A model generated the notes under the pieces. It saw only the letters and a program-made list of their open reading frames with translations, was not told the origin of the DNA and made no database searches. A program made the translations under genes and the position numbers. Shown in pieces: positions 1 through 12,592 of a stretch of 64,000 bases of DNA (within the stretch, counting starts at the first letter, position 1; each line of letters starts with the position of its first letter). Origin of the DNA: Moesziomyces globuligerus (taxonomy: Eukaryota; Basidiomycota; Ustilaginomycetes; Ustilaginales; Ustilaginaceae); assembly GCA_030849465.1 (NCBI GenBank), contig JARVLF010000005.1, positions 372,001 through 436,000 of the forward strand, read 5' to 3'.

Positions 1-2952
<2,952 letters not shown>

Positions 2953-5900
2953 ATGGCGGCACCCAGGCCGTCCACGCAATCCACCAATGGCGTCGCTGCT
3001 CCGGCAGACGAAGGTAAGTCTACTCCGCATCGTCTCTGCTCTCGCTGCGTCTCAAACTCACCCTTTCTCGCTACTGCAGTCGCCGAAGCCGTGTACAGCT
3101 TCAAACTGCTCGAGGCGCTGAGGAAGGCCGACCAGCAGGCGCTCATTCCGCTCCTCCAGCCCACCCACCAGCACCTCGCAAAGGAAAGCACCAGCCCGCT
3201 CCACCTCGCCGTCCGCTGTGCCGACTTCAACATCATCTCCTTCCTCCTCAACTACAAGACCATCCACCTCAACGCCGCAGAGACGCAGCACGGTAACACC
3301 GCCCTCCACATTGCCGCCGCTTCCGGTCGCGACGACGTCGTACAGCTCCTCCTCGAGCAGCACGACATCGACGACGCTAAGCGCAACCTCGACGGCAAGG
3401 ATGCCCTCGACGTCTCCAAGTCGCCCCACATCGCACAGCTCATCCAGGTCAGCCGCGCACAGCTCAACGTCAAGTTCGTCGACCTCCTCTCCGCCTACGA
3501 GCAAGACACGCCCGGCGCAGACGCCGCCATCCACGATCTCCTCAACCTCCCCCGCCACTCGGTCATCGACCTCAACGCCCACGGCGCCAATGGCTCCACC
3601 CTCCTTCACGAGGCCGTCAGGCGCAAAGATACCCGCATGATCGAGACCGCCGTCCGCAAGGGCGCAGACGTCTACGCCCGCGACCGTCGCGGAAAGCGCG
3701 TCGGCGACGTCACAAAGGACGAAAAGGTAAAGGCCCTCCTCCGCCAGCTCCACAACGCAGACGCCGCACGCGCAAGCCAGGCCTCCACCGCAGGTCAGCC
3801 CCCCTCCTTCAAGGGCTACCTCGGCAAGTGGACCAACATCGCACACGGCTACAAGACCCGCTGGTTCGTCCTCGAGGACGGCATCCTCTCCTACTACCAC
3901 TCCCAGGACGACGAGGGCAAGCAGTCCCGCGGCGCCTTCAACATGCGCTACGCAAAGATCAGAGCAGACAACAACGACAAGCATCGCCTCGAAATCATCA
4001 GCGAGTCCGGCAAGGGCGTCTCCAAGCTCTACCTCCGCGGCACCCATCCCGTCGAGCGCGCACGATGGGTCCAGGTCCTTCAGCAGACCAAGGAGTACTT
4101 CAACCTCGAGCGACAGTCCAGCCGCGCAGAGAGCTTCTACCGCCAACGCGCCCCCTCCGCCTCCTCGCTCCACAACCCTCACGCCGCCGCTCCGCTCGCC
4201 AACCCCGCCGGCATCGTACGCCCCTCTTCCACCGCTCCCAGCGAAAAGGGCAGCCGCGCCCCTCTCCTCTCCATCAAGTCGCCCAGCACCCAGCCTCCTT
4301 CCGGCGCCGCCAGCGAGCGCTCGCTCCAACTCGCCAACCGCAGTCCCAGCATCCTCAGTCGTCTCTCGAGCGACGGCCGTCTGGACGACGAAAACGAGAA
4401 CGGCGCCACCGCCGGCGCCATGCCCTACGAGTCCGAGTTCCCACTCACCGCAGAGGCGCTCAAGGCCCAGGCCGAGGCGAGCCAGCGCTTGATCGAGACG
4501 CTCCTCGGCGCCGGCGTCGTCCCTGCCACCACCTCGTCCGCCCGCACCTCGTCCGACGACGGCACCAGCAGCGTCGCTAAACCCAGCCGCTCCAACCGCG
4601 CCTCGAGCGCCTCGATCAACAGCAACACCAACGGCGACGCAGTGCGCACCGCCCTCGAAGACGCCGTGCGCAGCAACCTCCAGCTCGTGGAGCGCTACCA
4701 GACCATGGTCGCCGCCCGAGAGGCGTACATGACCAAGCGCTACGAGCGCGAGCTCCAGATCAAGCATCTGTGGGAGGAGAACATGGCCGTCCTCGCACAG
4801 CAGCACGCCGAGATGGAGGCGCAGCTCAAGGAGGCTGCCACCGAAAACGCGCGCAGGCGCAAGGCGCTGCGCGAGGTGCGCGAGACCATGGGTTCGTCCC
4901 CCGGCTCCATGATCTCGCCCACCATCGGCGCGTCCGCCTCGACCGGCTCGGGCCTCTACGCACCCGAGCCTCGCCGCGGCTCCACCATGCTGAGCAACGT
5001 CACCACGCAGTCCTACGAGACCGCCCCGACCGATGCGCCAGGCTCGCTCGCCACGCGTCGACTCGGCCAAGAGGGCGGCGCGCAGCTGCAGCTCGACGAC
5101 GCGCCCTCCCCTCCCATCCAGGCGCAACGATCGACCATCCTCAGCATCGCCGACGAAAAGGCGATGGTGCGCGACTCGATCGACGATGCCGACGACGAGT
5201 TCTTCGACGCCATCGAGACTGGCAACCTGCCAGGACTCAAGGTGGACAAGTCGCTCGAGGAGCCCGAGTCGGATCCGAACAAGTGGCCCGACAAGTTTGA
5301 CAAGGACCTGATCGAGGGGCCCATGCAGGAGGCCATGGCTCCCTACACGCATCTGCGCACCAAGATGCCCATCGGCAAGGACGACCGTCCGTCGGTGTCG
5401 CTGTGGGCGATCCTCAAGAACAACATCGGCAAGGACCTCACCAAGATCTCGTTCCCCGTGAGCTTCAACGAGCCCACGTCGATGCTGCAGCGCATGGCGG
5501 AGGACATGGAGTTCTCCGAGTGCCTCGACGCCGCCTCGATGCAGGAGGACTCGACGAAGCGCATCGCCTTTGTCGCCGCGTTTGCCATGAGCAACTACTC
5601 GTCGACGATCGGACGCATCGCCAAGCCGTTCAACCCGCTGCTCGGCGAGACGTTCGAGTACATCCGGCCGGACAAAAAGTACCGCTACTACTCGGAGCAG
5701 GTGTCGCACCATCCGCCCATCTCGGCGTGCTTTGCGCAGTCGCCCACATGGGAGTACATGGGCTGCGTCGACGCCAAGTCCAAGTTCCTCGGACGCACGT
5801 TTGAGATCCGACCGACGGGCGTGGCGCACGTCAACCTCAAGGTGCCGCGCGCGTGGGTCAAGACGGACAAGGAGCTCAAGCCGGCGCAGATGCTGAGCGG

Positions 5901-6708
5901 CGACCACGTGCTGGAGCACTACTCGTGGAACAAGGTGACCACCTCGGTCTCGGGCTTCATCGTGGGCAGCCCGACGATCGACCACTTTGGCGACATGGAG
6001 GTGACCAACCACGCGACGGGCGACCGATGCGTTCTGACGTTCAAGCCGCGCGGCTGGCGAGGCAAGGACGCGTTTGAGATCCGCGGCAGCGTGTACGATG
6101 CGCAGGGCAAGCAGCAGTGGGACATTGCGGGCCGCTGGAACTCGCAGCTCGTGGCGCGCAAGTGCGGAGCGGGCTCGGGCGATCTGAATCCGGACCAGAG
6201 CGTGGATGCGCCCGACGGGCAGATCGCGGTGGCGCAGCCGCTGGCCGAGTACCTGCTGCTGTGGCGCAACTCGGACAAGCCACCGACGCCGTTCAACCTG
6301 ACGCCGTTTGCCATCACGCTCAACTCGTGCCCGGACGACCTGCGGCCGTGGCTGGCGCCGACCGACTGCCGACTGCGACCCGACCTGAGCGCGTTCGAGA
6401 GCGGCAAGTTCGACCAGGCCAACGATCTGAAGCAGAAGCTGGAGAACTTCCAGCGCGAGACGAGGCGCAAGCGCGAGCAGGGCGAGCTGCCCGCGCACGA
6501 GCCGAGGTGGTTCAAGCGCACGACGGACCAGGATACCAAGGAATCGCTGTGGCAACCCGTGCCTGCGGCGCCGGGTTCCGGTGCTGGCGGCAAGGAGTCC
6601 ACGTCGTACTGGGCAGAGAGGTACGACGTCGGCTCGCGCAAGCACCAGGGCGAGCAGGCCGACTGGAAGAACGTCTACCACATCTTTGGCGACTTTGAGG
6701 TGCGCTAG
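2953..6708 (+). CDS. OSH2: Oxysterol-binding protein with ankyrin repeats, PH domain, FFAT motif and ORD (Osh1/Osh2 type)
   Basis: I propose join(2953..3013, 3080..6708), giving 1229 residues. The 66-nt stretch 3014-3079 has a perfect gtaagt donor and a tgcag acceptor but is a multiple of three with no stop, so an unspliced form would also be open (1251 residues). In the spliced numbering, ankyrin repeats fill about 40-240 (SPLHLAVR and TALHIAAASGRDDVVQLLL are visible) and a PH domain lies at about 263-360 (GYLGKW...RWFVLEDG). Next comes a Ser-rich and coiled-coil linker, a FFAT motif EFFDAIE near 725, and a C-terminal lipid-transfer domain from about 750 with the family signature EQVSHHPPISA near 894. 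Such proteins carry sterol or PI4P at ER contact sites: the PH domain and ankyrins target Golgi, vacuole or plasma membrane, and FFAT binds VAP in the ER. The symbol is by architecture; OSH1 is equally possible. Confidence 0.93.
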   Translation: MAAPRPSTQSTNGVAAPADEGKSTPHRLCSRCVSNSPFLATAVAEAVYSFKLLEALRKADQQALIPLLQPTHQHLAKESTSPLHLAVRCADFNIISFLLNYKTIHLNAAETQHGNTALHIAAASGRDDVVQLLLEQHDIDDAKRNLDGKDALDVSKSPHIAQLIQVSRAQLNVKFVDLLSAYEQDTPGADAAIHDLLNLPRHSVIDLNAHGANGSTLLHEAVRRKDTRMIETAVRKGADVYARDRRGKRVGDVTKDEKVKALLRQLHNADAARASQASTAGQPPSFKGYLGKWTNIAHGYKTRWFVLEDGILSYYHSQDDEGKQSRGAFNMRYAKIRADNNDKHRLEIISESGKGVSKLYLRGTHPVERARWVQVLQQTKEYFNLERQSSRAESFYRQRAPSASSLHNPHAAAPLANPAGIVRPSSTAPSEKGSRAPLLSIKSPSTQPPSGAASERSLQLANRSPSILSRLSSDGRLDDENENGATAGAMPYESEFPLTAEALKAQAEASQRLIETLLGAGVVPATTSSARTSSDDGTSSVAKPSRSNRASSASINSNTNGDAVRTALEDAVRSNLQLVERYQTMVAAREAYMTKRYERELQIKHLWEENMAVLAQQHAEMEAQLKEAATENARRRKALREVRETMGSSPGSMISPTIGASASTGSGLYAPEPRRGSTMLSNVTTQSYETAPTDAPGSLATRRLGQEGGAQLQLDDAPSPPIQAQRSTILSIADEKAMVRDSIDDADDEFFDAIETGNLPGLKVDKSLEEPESDPNKWPDKFDKDLIEGPMQEAMAPYTHLRTKMPIGKDDRPSVSLWAILKNNIGKDLTKISFPVSFNEPTSMLQRMAEDMEFSECLDAASMQEDSTKRIAFVAAFAMSNYSSTIGRIAKPFNPLLGETFEYIRPDKKYRYYSEQVSHHPPISACFAQSPTWEYMGCVDAKSKFLGRTFEIRPTGVAHVNLKVPRAWVKTDKELKPAQMLSGDHVLEHYSWNKVTTSVSGFIVGSPTIDHFGDMEVTNHATGDRCVLTFKPRGWRGKDAFEIRGSVYDAQGKQQWDIAGRWNSQLVARKCGAGSGDLNPDQSVDAPDGQIAVAQPLAEYLLLWRNSDKPPTPFNLTPFAITLNSCPDDLRPWLAPTDCRLRPDLSAFESGKFDQANDLKQKLENFQRETRRKREQGELPAHEPRWFKRTTDQDTKESLWQPVPAAPGSGAGGKESTSYWAERYDVGSRKHQGEQADWKNVYHIFGDFEVR
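3014..3079 (+). other. Probable in-frame 66-nt intron of the OSBP gene
   Basis: The donor gtaagt and acceptor ctgcag bracket 66 nt after 61 coding bases. The translation inside (Cys, Ser and Arg rich) does not look like the ankyrin N terminus, while the joined sequence runs directly into AEAVYSFKLLEAL. Removing it keeps the frame. Confidence 0.75.
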
Positions 6709-7204
6709 GAGGCGCAAGGGCCGGTGAAGCAAATGTTTAGTAAATCGTAGATTGATTGGCAACGTGTCTTTGGCGCATCGTGTGAGGCTGGTGAGAACAC
6801 AGGCTGGTGAGGACACAGTCCAATGGCGAGATGAGCGAGTCAGTGGGTGGGGAGCCTCTTGTGTGGGGGGAGCTTGGGAGCGAGGTGTAGGCACGCACGT
6901 GTGCAAGGGGCGAGTGAGAGAGGCTCTTCTTTTTTTTTTTCTTTTTTTTTCTTTTTGGTCCTGCAGGTCCCGGAGGATTGGGAGATTTTGAGAGATTAGA
7001 TTGACTCGACCTGGTCTGGGCGGGCGGAGGTCCGGGAAGAAAATGCATGATTGGATCCCGCTCTTTGCCGCTCTTGCTGTGACTGCCAGCACGAAGCAGC
7101 ACACACGACAGCGGGTCGAACCGCAAACTTCCGAAGCGAGAGCTAAATCGCACCTTGACCTTGGACCACGTCGATCGCTGTCTACCTCGTCGTCAGGAGG
7201 CATC
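6709..7204. other. Intergenic region between the OSBP and HAD-phosphatase genes, with a T-rich tract
   Basis: This is the 3' region of the OSBP gene and the promoter of the next gene. The notable feature is an interrupted T tract at 6925-6956 (T10-C-T9-C-T5). Open frames here are not convincing. Confidence 0.6.
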
Positions 7205-8069
7205 ATGTCTGGAGTCAACACGGCGCCTGTTCCGCTGCCTGCGGTTAGCAAGCAGCTCATCGTCTTTGACTTTGACTGGTAAGCCAACCAATTTTCCCGC
7301 GTCTCGTCTCTACGTGTTGCTTGCTGACCTTGCCTGGGGGTTTGGGGGTTTAAGGTCGTTGGTGGATCAGGATACGGATCGATGGGTGCACGAGGTGCTT
7401 TGTCCCGAGCTGCGTGCGGAGCTGCAGCGACGAAAGTCGAGCGAGCAGTTCACCGACCTCTGTGCGGATCTGCTACGCAAGCTCCACTCGCGCGGAGTCA
7501 CGCCCGATCAACTGCAAGACGCTCTGCGTCTGTTACCGTTCCATCCTGGAGTCAAACGAGCCATCAGCTCGCTCAAGTCGGCCACCGAGCCCAAAACCAC
7601 GCTCTTCCTGCTCTCCAACTCGAACACGGTGTACATCAACACCATCCTCGCTCACCACCGCCTCGAGCGCGTCTTTGACGAGATCGTCACCAACCCTGCC
7701 GCATTCTCGCCCCAAGGCGCACTCGAGCTCCAACGTCGCATCCCCTCCGACGCTCCGCACCAGCACACGTGCACCGTAGGCTGCTCGCCAAACATGTGCA
7801 AGGGCGACGAACTCGACGCCTTCCTCGCCCGTCACGGCGGTCGCGACGCGTTCGACCGGATCATCTACGTAGGCGATGGCGGCAACGACTTTTGCCCCGT
7901 CCTCCGCCTCGCCAAATCCGACCTCGCCTTTGTCCGCAAGTTCCGCGGCCTCCAGACCAGGATCAACAAGCACGGCGGCGTCCAGGCCGGCATCAAGTAC
8001 TGGAACGGCGCCTGGGAACTCGAGGGCTACCTCAACGAAGCGCGCGGCCTCCCCGCCCTCAACTACTAA
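7205..8069 (+). CDS. PHOSPHO-type HAD phosphatase (PHOSPHO1/PHOSPHO2 family), two exons
   Basis: The model is join(7205..7278, 7355..8069), giving 262 residues. The intron 7279-7354 (donor gtaagc, acceptor taag) interrupts HAD motif I: joined, it reads DFDWSLVDQDTD, matching the family pattern DFDxTxxDxxSD with two catalytic aspartates. Motif II is probably the LLSNSN segment, and the acidic motif is YVGDGGNDFCP (about residues 213-223), which binds Mg2+. The Cys/His segment HTCTVGCSPNMCKGDEL is characteristic of PHOSPHO proteins. Human PHOSPHO1 acts on phosphoethanolamine and phosphocholine, and PHOSPHO2 on pyridoxal 5'-phosphate; the substrate here cannot be told from sequence. No signal peptide, so the protein is probably cytosolic. 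It converges with the aspartic protease gene 85 bp away. Confidence 0.9.
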
Positions 8070-8154
8070 GCTCGCTCCTCTTTTTCCACCCAGATGGCGA
8101 TATAAGCCCTAGAAAACGTGTCTCGGGGTATGGATTGGCGAGTCTCTCGTGTCT

Positions 8155-10047
8155 CTATGCAAGCAGAAGGAGTGCTGCTGTGGTGAGGAGCAGGGCTGTG
8201 GGCCAGTTTGGGGTGATGGTAGCGGCGTGGTTGGAGGAAGCGGTGGGGAGGGCAGGGTTGGTGGGTGGCGCGAGTGGCGTGCTACTAGCTACGACCGGGA
8301 GGCTGTTTGCGGTTCCTGCCTGCTGGGTGGGCAAAAGGGGGCTAAAGGTGCTTGTTGGTGCAGCTCTGGAGGGCAGAGCACCTACCGCGGGCGTGGTGGT
8401 GGCGTTTGCGAAAAAGTAGGCGGCGGTGGTAGGTGTCTGGATGCTGACGAGTGAATTGGGTAGGATGCTAGCGATGGTGGTTGCGCTGGCGCTGATCCAG
8501 TCGCGGACGCTCTGGGTCTGCTGGGGTTGAAAGACGACCTCAGCTGCGGTGGCGTCAGGAGGTTGTCGGAGAGGATACAAGCCGATTTTTGGAGCTTCTC
8601 GGTCCTGGATGCCTAGGGAGAAGAGTGCGTACGTTGCGCGCAGGAACGGCGTGCCGAGGATCCAGTCGACACCCGTTGCATCCGGTCGACCTACCGCAGG
8701 CCAGGCGAAGCACAACCACGGCTGCAAAGCATCCGGTCCAATAAGGTAGTCCTGGGGCAACAGCGTGATGTTGCGTCCACCAAAGCCAAAATACATGCGC
8801 TCCGTCGTATCGCACGGCACGACGAATCGACCACCGCCCACGTGACGGCTGTTGGTGATCTTGGCCATGATCGCCTCGACCTCGCGTGCAGGACCGAGGA
8901 TGGAGGACGAGCCGGAATCGATGAGCGCCAACGCGGCGCGCACCTGCGGATACGTAGGCGTGATGCTTACCGACTCGCCCGCAATCCCCGCCGCAGTGAG
9001 CCGAACCACCCACTGCACATACTGTCCCAGCGCGGACGCATCGGTGTTGAGCGTCGCATTGCCAGGCAGCGTCGCATCGCCCGACGGAAACGGCACTACA
9101 TCGTGCCACTCCACCAACCCACGGTCTTTCTCCGTCGGTAGCACAGCAGGATCGACCGCACCAAACGTAGCCCGACCCCCACTCGCGGTGAGATACAGCC
9201 CAAACATCGGATACGACACATTGCCACGCCGCATCAGCGTGGTGAGAAGCGGAAGCGAGCTCGCGCCGTCCACCTCGTTCTCATAGCGCACGAGGCTTCG
9301 CGCAATGGTGCTGCCGCGTGCGAACCCCAATCCCAGCACGCCCGAGATGCCCTGCGCGCCCAGCGTCACATTGGTCTGGCTGATGAGCGCAAACACCTGC
9401 CTGCCGGCATCCAACCCTGCAATGCTGACCTGATCTGAGCCCAGCACGCCACTCGCCGCAGTGGTATCGTCGTAGTAGATGGCAAAAGGCACCTGCTGCT
9501 TGCTCTGCCTCTTGCTGAGCGTGGTGTTGGAGTTGGTGCTGGACTGGGTGGTGTTGTCGCCGAAGCTCGAGGCGGTGAGGTTGAGCGGAGCGTCCTGGAC
9601 GAGCTCGATGGGTTGAAAGGTGGTGCTTGCGGCGGCTTCGAGCTTGAGTACGCCGTCTGCGGTGCACTGTTGCGAGGAGCATCGGGACGAGGTGATCCAC
9701 AGATCCGCCGAGCCCGTGTCGAGCTGGACAAAGACGAGCTGCGCGGGCGTGGCGACGTGGAGCGCGACGTCGTATGCGCCGGACAGAAGGCCTACCGACT
9801 GGAGCGCATCGCCATCGGATCGTCGCCGTATCGCGTGCGCCTGGAAGTGCTCCTGCTCATCCGCCGGGGTGAGCGTACGGTGGATGAGGTGCGCGGGCGC
9901 ACGCAGCTCGACGACCGACGCCGCCGAACTGCGCGAGCCGACCAACCACGCCGGTGGCGGAGCTAGCCCGCCGCTCGCGGGCACAAGGAGGGTGGCCAAG
10001 ACCAGAGCGAGCGCGGCCGCATACCGCCAGGCGTCGCTACTGTGCAT
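8155..10047 (-). CDS. Secreted, probably GPI-anchored aspartic protease (pepsin/yapsin type)
   Basis: The 630-residue product starts with a signal peptide (hydrophobic core about 9-24), followed by a propeptide with a tribasic site RRR at 73-75 that fits Kex2 processing. The first catalytic motif is DTGSADLW (Asp109) and the second is IDSGSSS (Asp377). Between them is a Ser/Thr/Asn-rich loop with several N-glycosylation sequons and a dibasic-type KRQSKQQ segment, as in yapsin precursors. The C-terminal 130 residues are Ser/Thr/Pro/Ala-rich and end in a short hydrophobic stretch (ALLLTTAALLLLA), the pattern of a GPI signal. Yapsin-like enzymes process cell-wall and secreted proteins at the plasma membrane or wall. 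No intron is apparent. The GPI anchor is inferred from composition. Confidence 0.9.
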   Translation of the reverse strand: MHSSDAWRYAAALALVLATLLVPASGGLAPPPAWLVGSRSSAASVVELRAPAHLIHRTLTPADEQEHFQAHAIRRRSDGDALQSVGLLSGAYDVALHVATPAQLVFVQLDTGSADLWITSSRCSSQQCTADGVLKLEAAASTTFQPIELVQDAPLNLTASSFGDNTTQSSTNSNTTLSKRQSKQQVPFAIYYDDTTAASGVLGSDQVSIAGLDAGRQVFALISQTNVTLGAQGISGVLGLGFARGSTIARSLVRYENEVDGASSLPLLTTLMRRGNVSYPMFGLYLTASGGRATFGAVDPAVLPTEKDRGLVEWHDVVPFPSGDATLPGNATLNTDASALGQYVQWVVRLTAAGIAGESVSITPTYPQVRAALALIDSGSSSILGPAREVEAIMAKITNSRHVGGGRFVVPCDTTERMYFGFGGRNITLLPQDYLIGPDALQPWLCFAWPAVGRPDATGVDWILGTPFLRATYALFSLGIQDREAPKIGLYPLRQPPDATAAEVVFQPQQTQSVRDWISASATTIASILPNSLVSIQTPTTAAYFFANATTTPAVGALPSRAAPTSTFSPLLPTQQAGTANSLPVVASSTPLAPPTNPALPTASSNHAATITPNWPTALLLTTAALLLLA

Positions 10048-11118
10048 GCTGAAGAGCCGCAGTGGTGGCAGGAGTCCATGAGGCTTGGCCAGATTCAGCG
10101 CGGGTGGTGCTCTCCGCTCGGGACGCGGGTGAGTTGGGCGAAATGCTCCGATGTCGACGTGTCAGCCGCTCGGGCGCTTCTCTCTCTGCGTGCGGGTTGG
10201 TGGTGGGCACGAGCGAGCCGGAGTTGCGCCGCTCGAATGTGTTGCTCACGAGCAGGGCCGGGTGTGAGCATGACAGTGCGAGTCGGAATCCTTGGCTGCA
10301 CGTTGCTTCGGGATGACATCAGGCTCGCAGATCCGGTGAAGAACAAAACGTGCATCTGTGTTAAACCCTGTGATGCTGCTGTGACTTTTTTCGATTTCAA
10401 CACCGTGGTCCAACTCGATGCGGGCTTGTTGCTCGGCTCGCTTTCTGCAAGAATAAATAAAATGTGAATTGGGAAGGGAAACCGAGCCAAGGGAAAGGGG
10501 GCTGGAAAATGCACATCGACACTGGATCGGGCAAGCGCTCGGCCTCTTGAGCCATCTCATCGGGCGCAGCGGCTCGCGATGTTGTGCAGGCTTGGGGGCG
10601 AGTGCCGAGACGGGCTCGGCTAGGTTCGAGGTGAAGCGAGCGCGCTGGCACGGTGGATACGGCGATCAAAGGCGAGCGAGATGCAGCATGCCAAGACGAG
10701 ATGGTTGCACCGTGTTTGGTGGTATCCGGCGTTCAACGATGGGTGTGCAAGCGATGATCTGCAGCGCTCGCTGCCGATCCGATCGAGAAGGAGCGAGCGA
10801 GCGAGTAAGGGAGGGTGGAAGCGATGCTCGGCGTCCTTGATTTGCTACAGTCAAGCTCCGACTCGGCCCCGGCGGGCAAGAAAGAAGCCGCGCAAAACAA
10901 GACGAGAGAGCTGGGCTGTTGGAGAGCGACTCGCCCTCGGCTTGCGTGCGGGCAAGGTAAACAGAGGCTAGGCTGCCTGTCCATCGCTCGCTGATATGCG
11001 GCGGCCTCCATGCAGCTGCCACGACGATTGGATGGGGTGGAACCGTATTTTTAGGCGCTTGGCCCATCACCCTGGCTGCACCAAAAGCGTGCAGCTGCTG
11101 CGTCGGCGTGATCGTGTG

Positions 11119-11154
11119 CGTGTGCTTGTGCGTGTGCTTGTGCGTGTGCTTGTG
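11119..11154 (+). repeat. Three perfect copies of the 12-mer CGTGTGCTTGTG
   Basis: Three direct tandem copies of a 12-base alternating purine-pyrimidine unit lie in a gene-free region. Such sequences can adopt Z-DNA; no function is shown here. Confidence 0.9.
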
Positions 11155-11667
11155 AGATGTGACATTTCGCCGTGGCAGACTGGACCAAGAACAATGCGCG
11201 TCGCTTCAGACTCAAAGGGATCGCCATTGCAGCTTGGGCTCTGCCGCTTTCAAAGGCTCCCCCGCAGCCTGCGAAGAAAAGGTTGCGTCGGGCTTGCACG
11301 CTGGCGGGCGCGTTGTTCGAGCCAAAGAAAAAGACGCACGCACGCGTTAGAGCTCTGTCTCACCGCCCGCTCGGCGCCCGCCCACAGCTACTGTACTCGC
11401 CGTTCCAGTCCAGCCGCGCTCAGCATCGGGTGGAAATGCGACCGCCTCGATGTGTGGGAGGCAGCAGCGGCGGCCGGCGGCGGAGTGTTGTGCAGAGCCA
11501 CAGAGGTGGCCGAGCACTGCAGCGCTGAATCCCAAAACATGCACGTCTGCCGCCTAGCACCGGGTCGGAATGGCACCGACTGCGCTGATGCCTCGGCTCT
11601 CGCACGCGCTCCAATCAAACAGCCAAAAACCAAAGAAAAACACAGAAACCGCTCGTCGCAACGCCAG

Positions 11668-11735
11668 GCGCGTGTGTGCGTGTGTGCGTGAGTGCGTTTG
11701 TGTGCGGTAGTGCGTGCGTGGGTGCATGCGTGGCC
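11668..11735 (+). repeat. Imperfect GTGTGC/GTGCGT-rich tract
   Basis: An irregular run of GTGTGCGTG, GTGAGTGCG and GTGCGTGCGTGG units, a second GT-rich tract in the same gene-free region. It sits just before the C/T-rich leader of the Rho-GEF gene. Confidence 0.75.
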
Positions 11736-12592
11736 GCGATGCGCTCTTTTTTTTGCCCTTGCGTGCTGGCATGCGCCTCGTGTCTCTCTCTCTCTCTGCT
11801 CAACTGGCCCAAGCAATCCAGCATCGTCGGATCTTCCACTCTGCGAGAGCACTCACTCAGCCCAGCCGCTCAGCCCAGCACTCGCTCACTCTGACGGCAC
11901 TCACACTGCCCAGCCAGAGCCTCACTGGACACTCTCACACATCCCTTCGCGCAGCCTCGGCCTCAGCCTCAGCCTCCTCCATCTCGCTTTCTCACCTTCT
12001 CGACCTCATCGCTGCCTACGCTCCGGCTTTCTCACCTACGAGCAGCCGCGCGAACCATTCGCACGACCATCCCTCGACTTGGTTTCCTCATCGCGCGCTG
12101 GATCGCACCGCCCTCTTGCTCTCATCACCGCCCGCCCGTCTTCGGTCTCGCCCGCACCCAGCACCCAGCACCCAGCAACCATCGTCAATCGCCTTCCTCG
12201 CAGAGATCAGCTCATCCTTCGACCGCCATCCCATGCAGCCACTCTCTTCCTGACCCACTCCATCGCGCGCCTCTCTTCGCTTCCATCCGTCCACGTGCGG
12301 CTTCAACGCTCCACCAAACCTTCGGACGCCGCAACCCCTACCCGCCAAAGCTTAATCATCGCCTCAAAATCATCCCCCGCACGCTTATCTTGATCCGTAC
12401 GTTTCCATCCCCATCTCATCCCGCCGCTTCATTTCGGCACACAACGCCCTTGCGCACTCCGAAGACCGCCTTGCTCACCTCCCTTTCTTTCCCCTTCCTC
12501 TCTGCTTCCATTCTCAATCTTGCCCACGTTGCCGTTGGCCTTCGTCTCGCTCACAACTTCCATCCTCAACACCATTCGCATCTCATCACATC

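Larger units (their letters stand above)
10048..12592. other. Long gene-free region between the aspartic protease and Rho-GEF genes
   Basis: These 2.5 kb carry the divergent promoters of the two genes. They hold GT-rich repeats at 11119-11154 and about 11668-11735, and a long C/T-rich stretch from about 11760 to 12592 that looks like the leader of the Rho-GEF gene. Several open frames (for example 11692-12393 plus) translate to Ser/Pro/His-rich low-complexity sequence without homology that I recognise. No tRNA-like sequence was seen. Confidence 0.55.

Noticed and set aside
3058..7287. A 1409-codon open frame on the minus strand opposite the OSBP gene
   Set aside because: It mirrors the GC-rich third positions of the sense gene, its translation is Val/Leu/Arg/Gly-biased without any domain, and the sense strand has clear ankyrin, PH and ORD domains.
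11692..12393. A 233-codon plus-strand frame in the Rho-GEF leader region
   Set aside because: The translation is Ser/Pro/His low complexity from C/T-rich leader sequence, with no family or good start.
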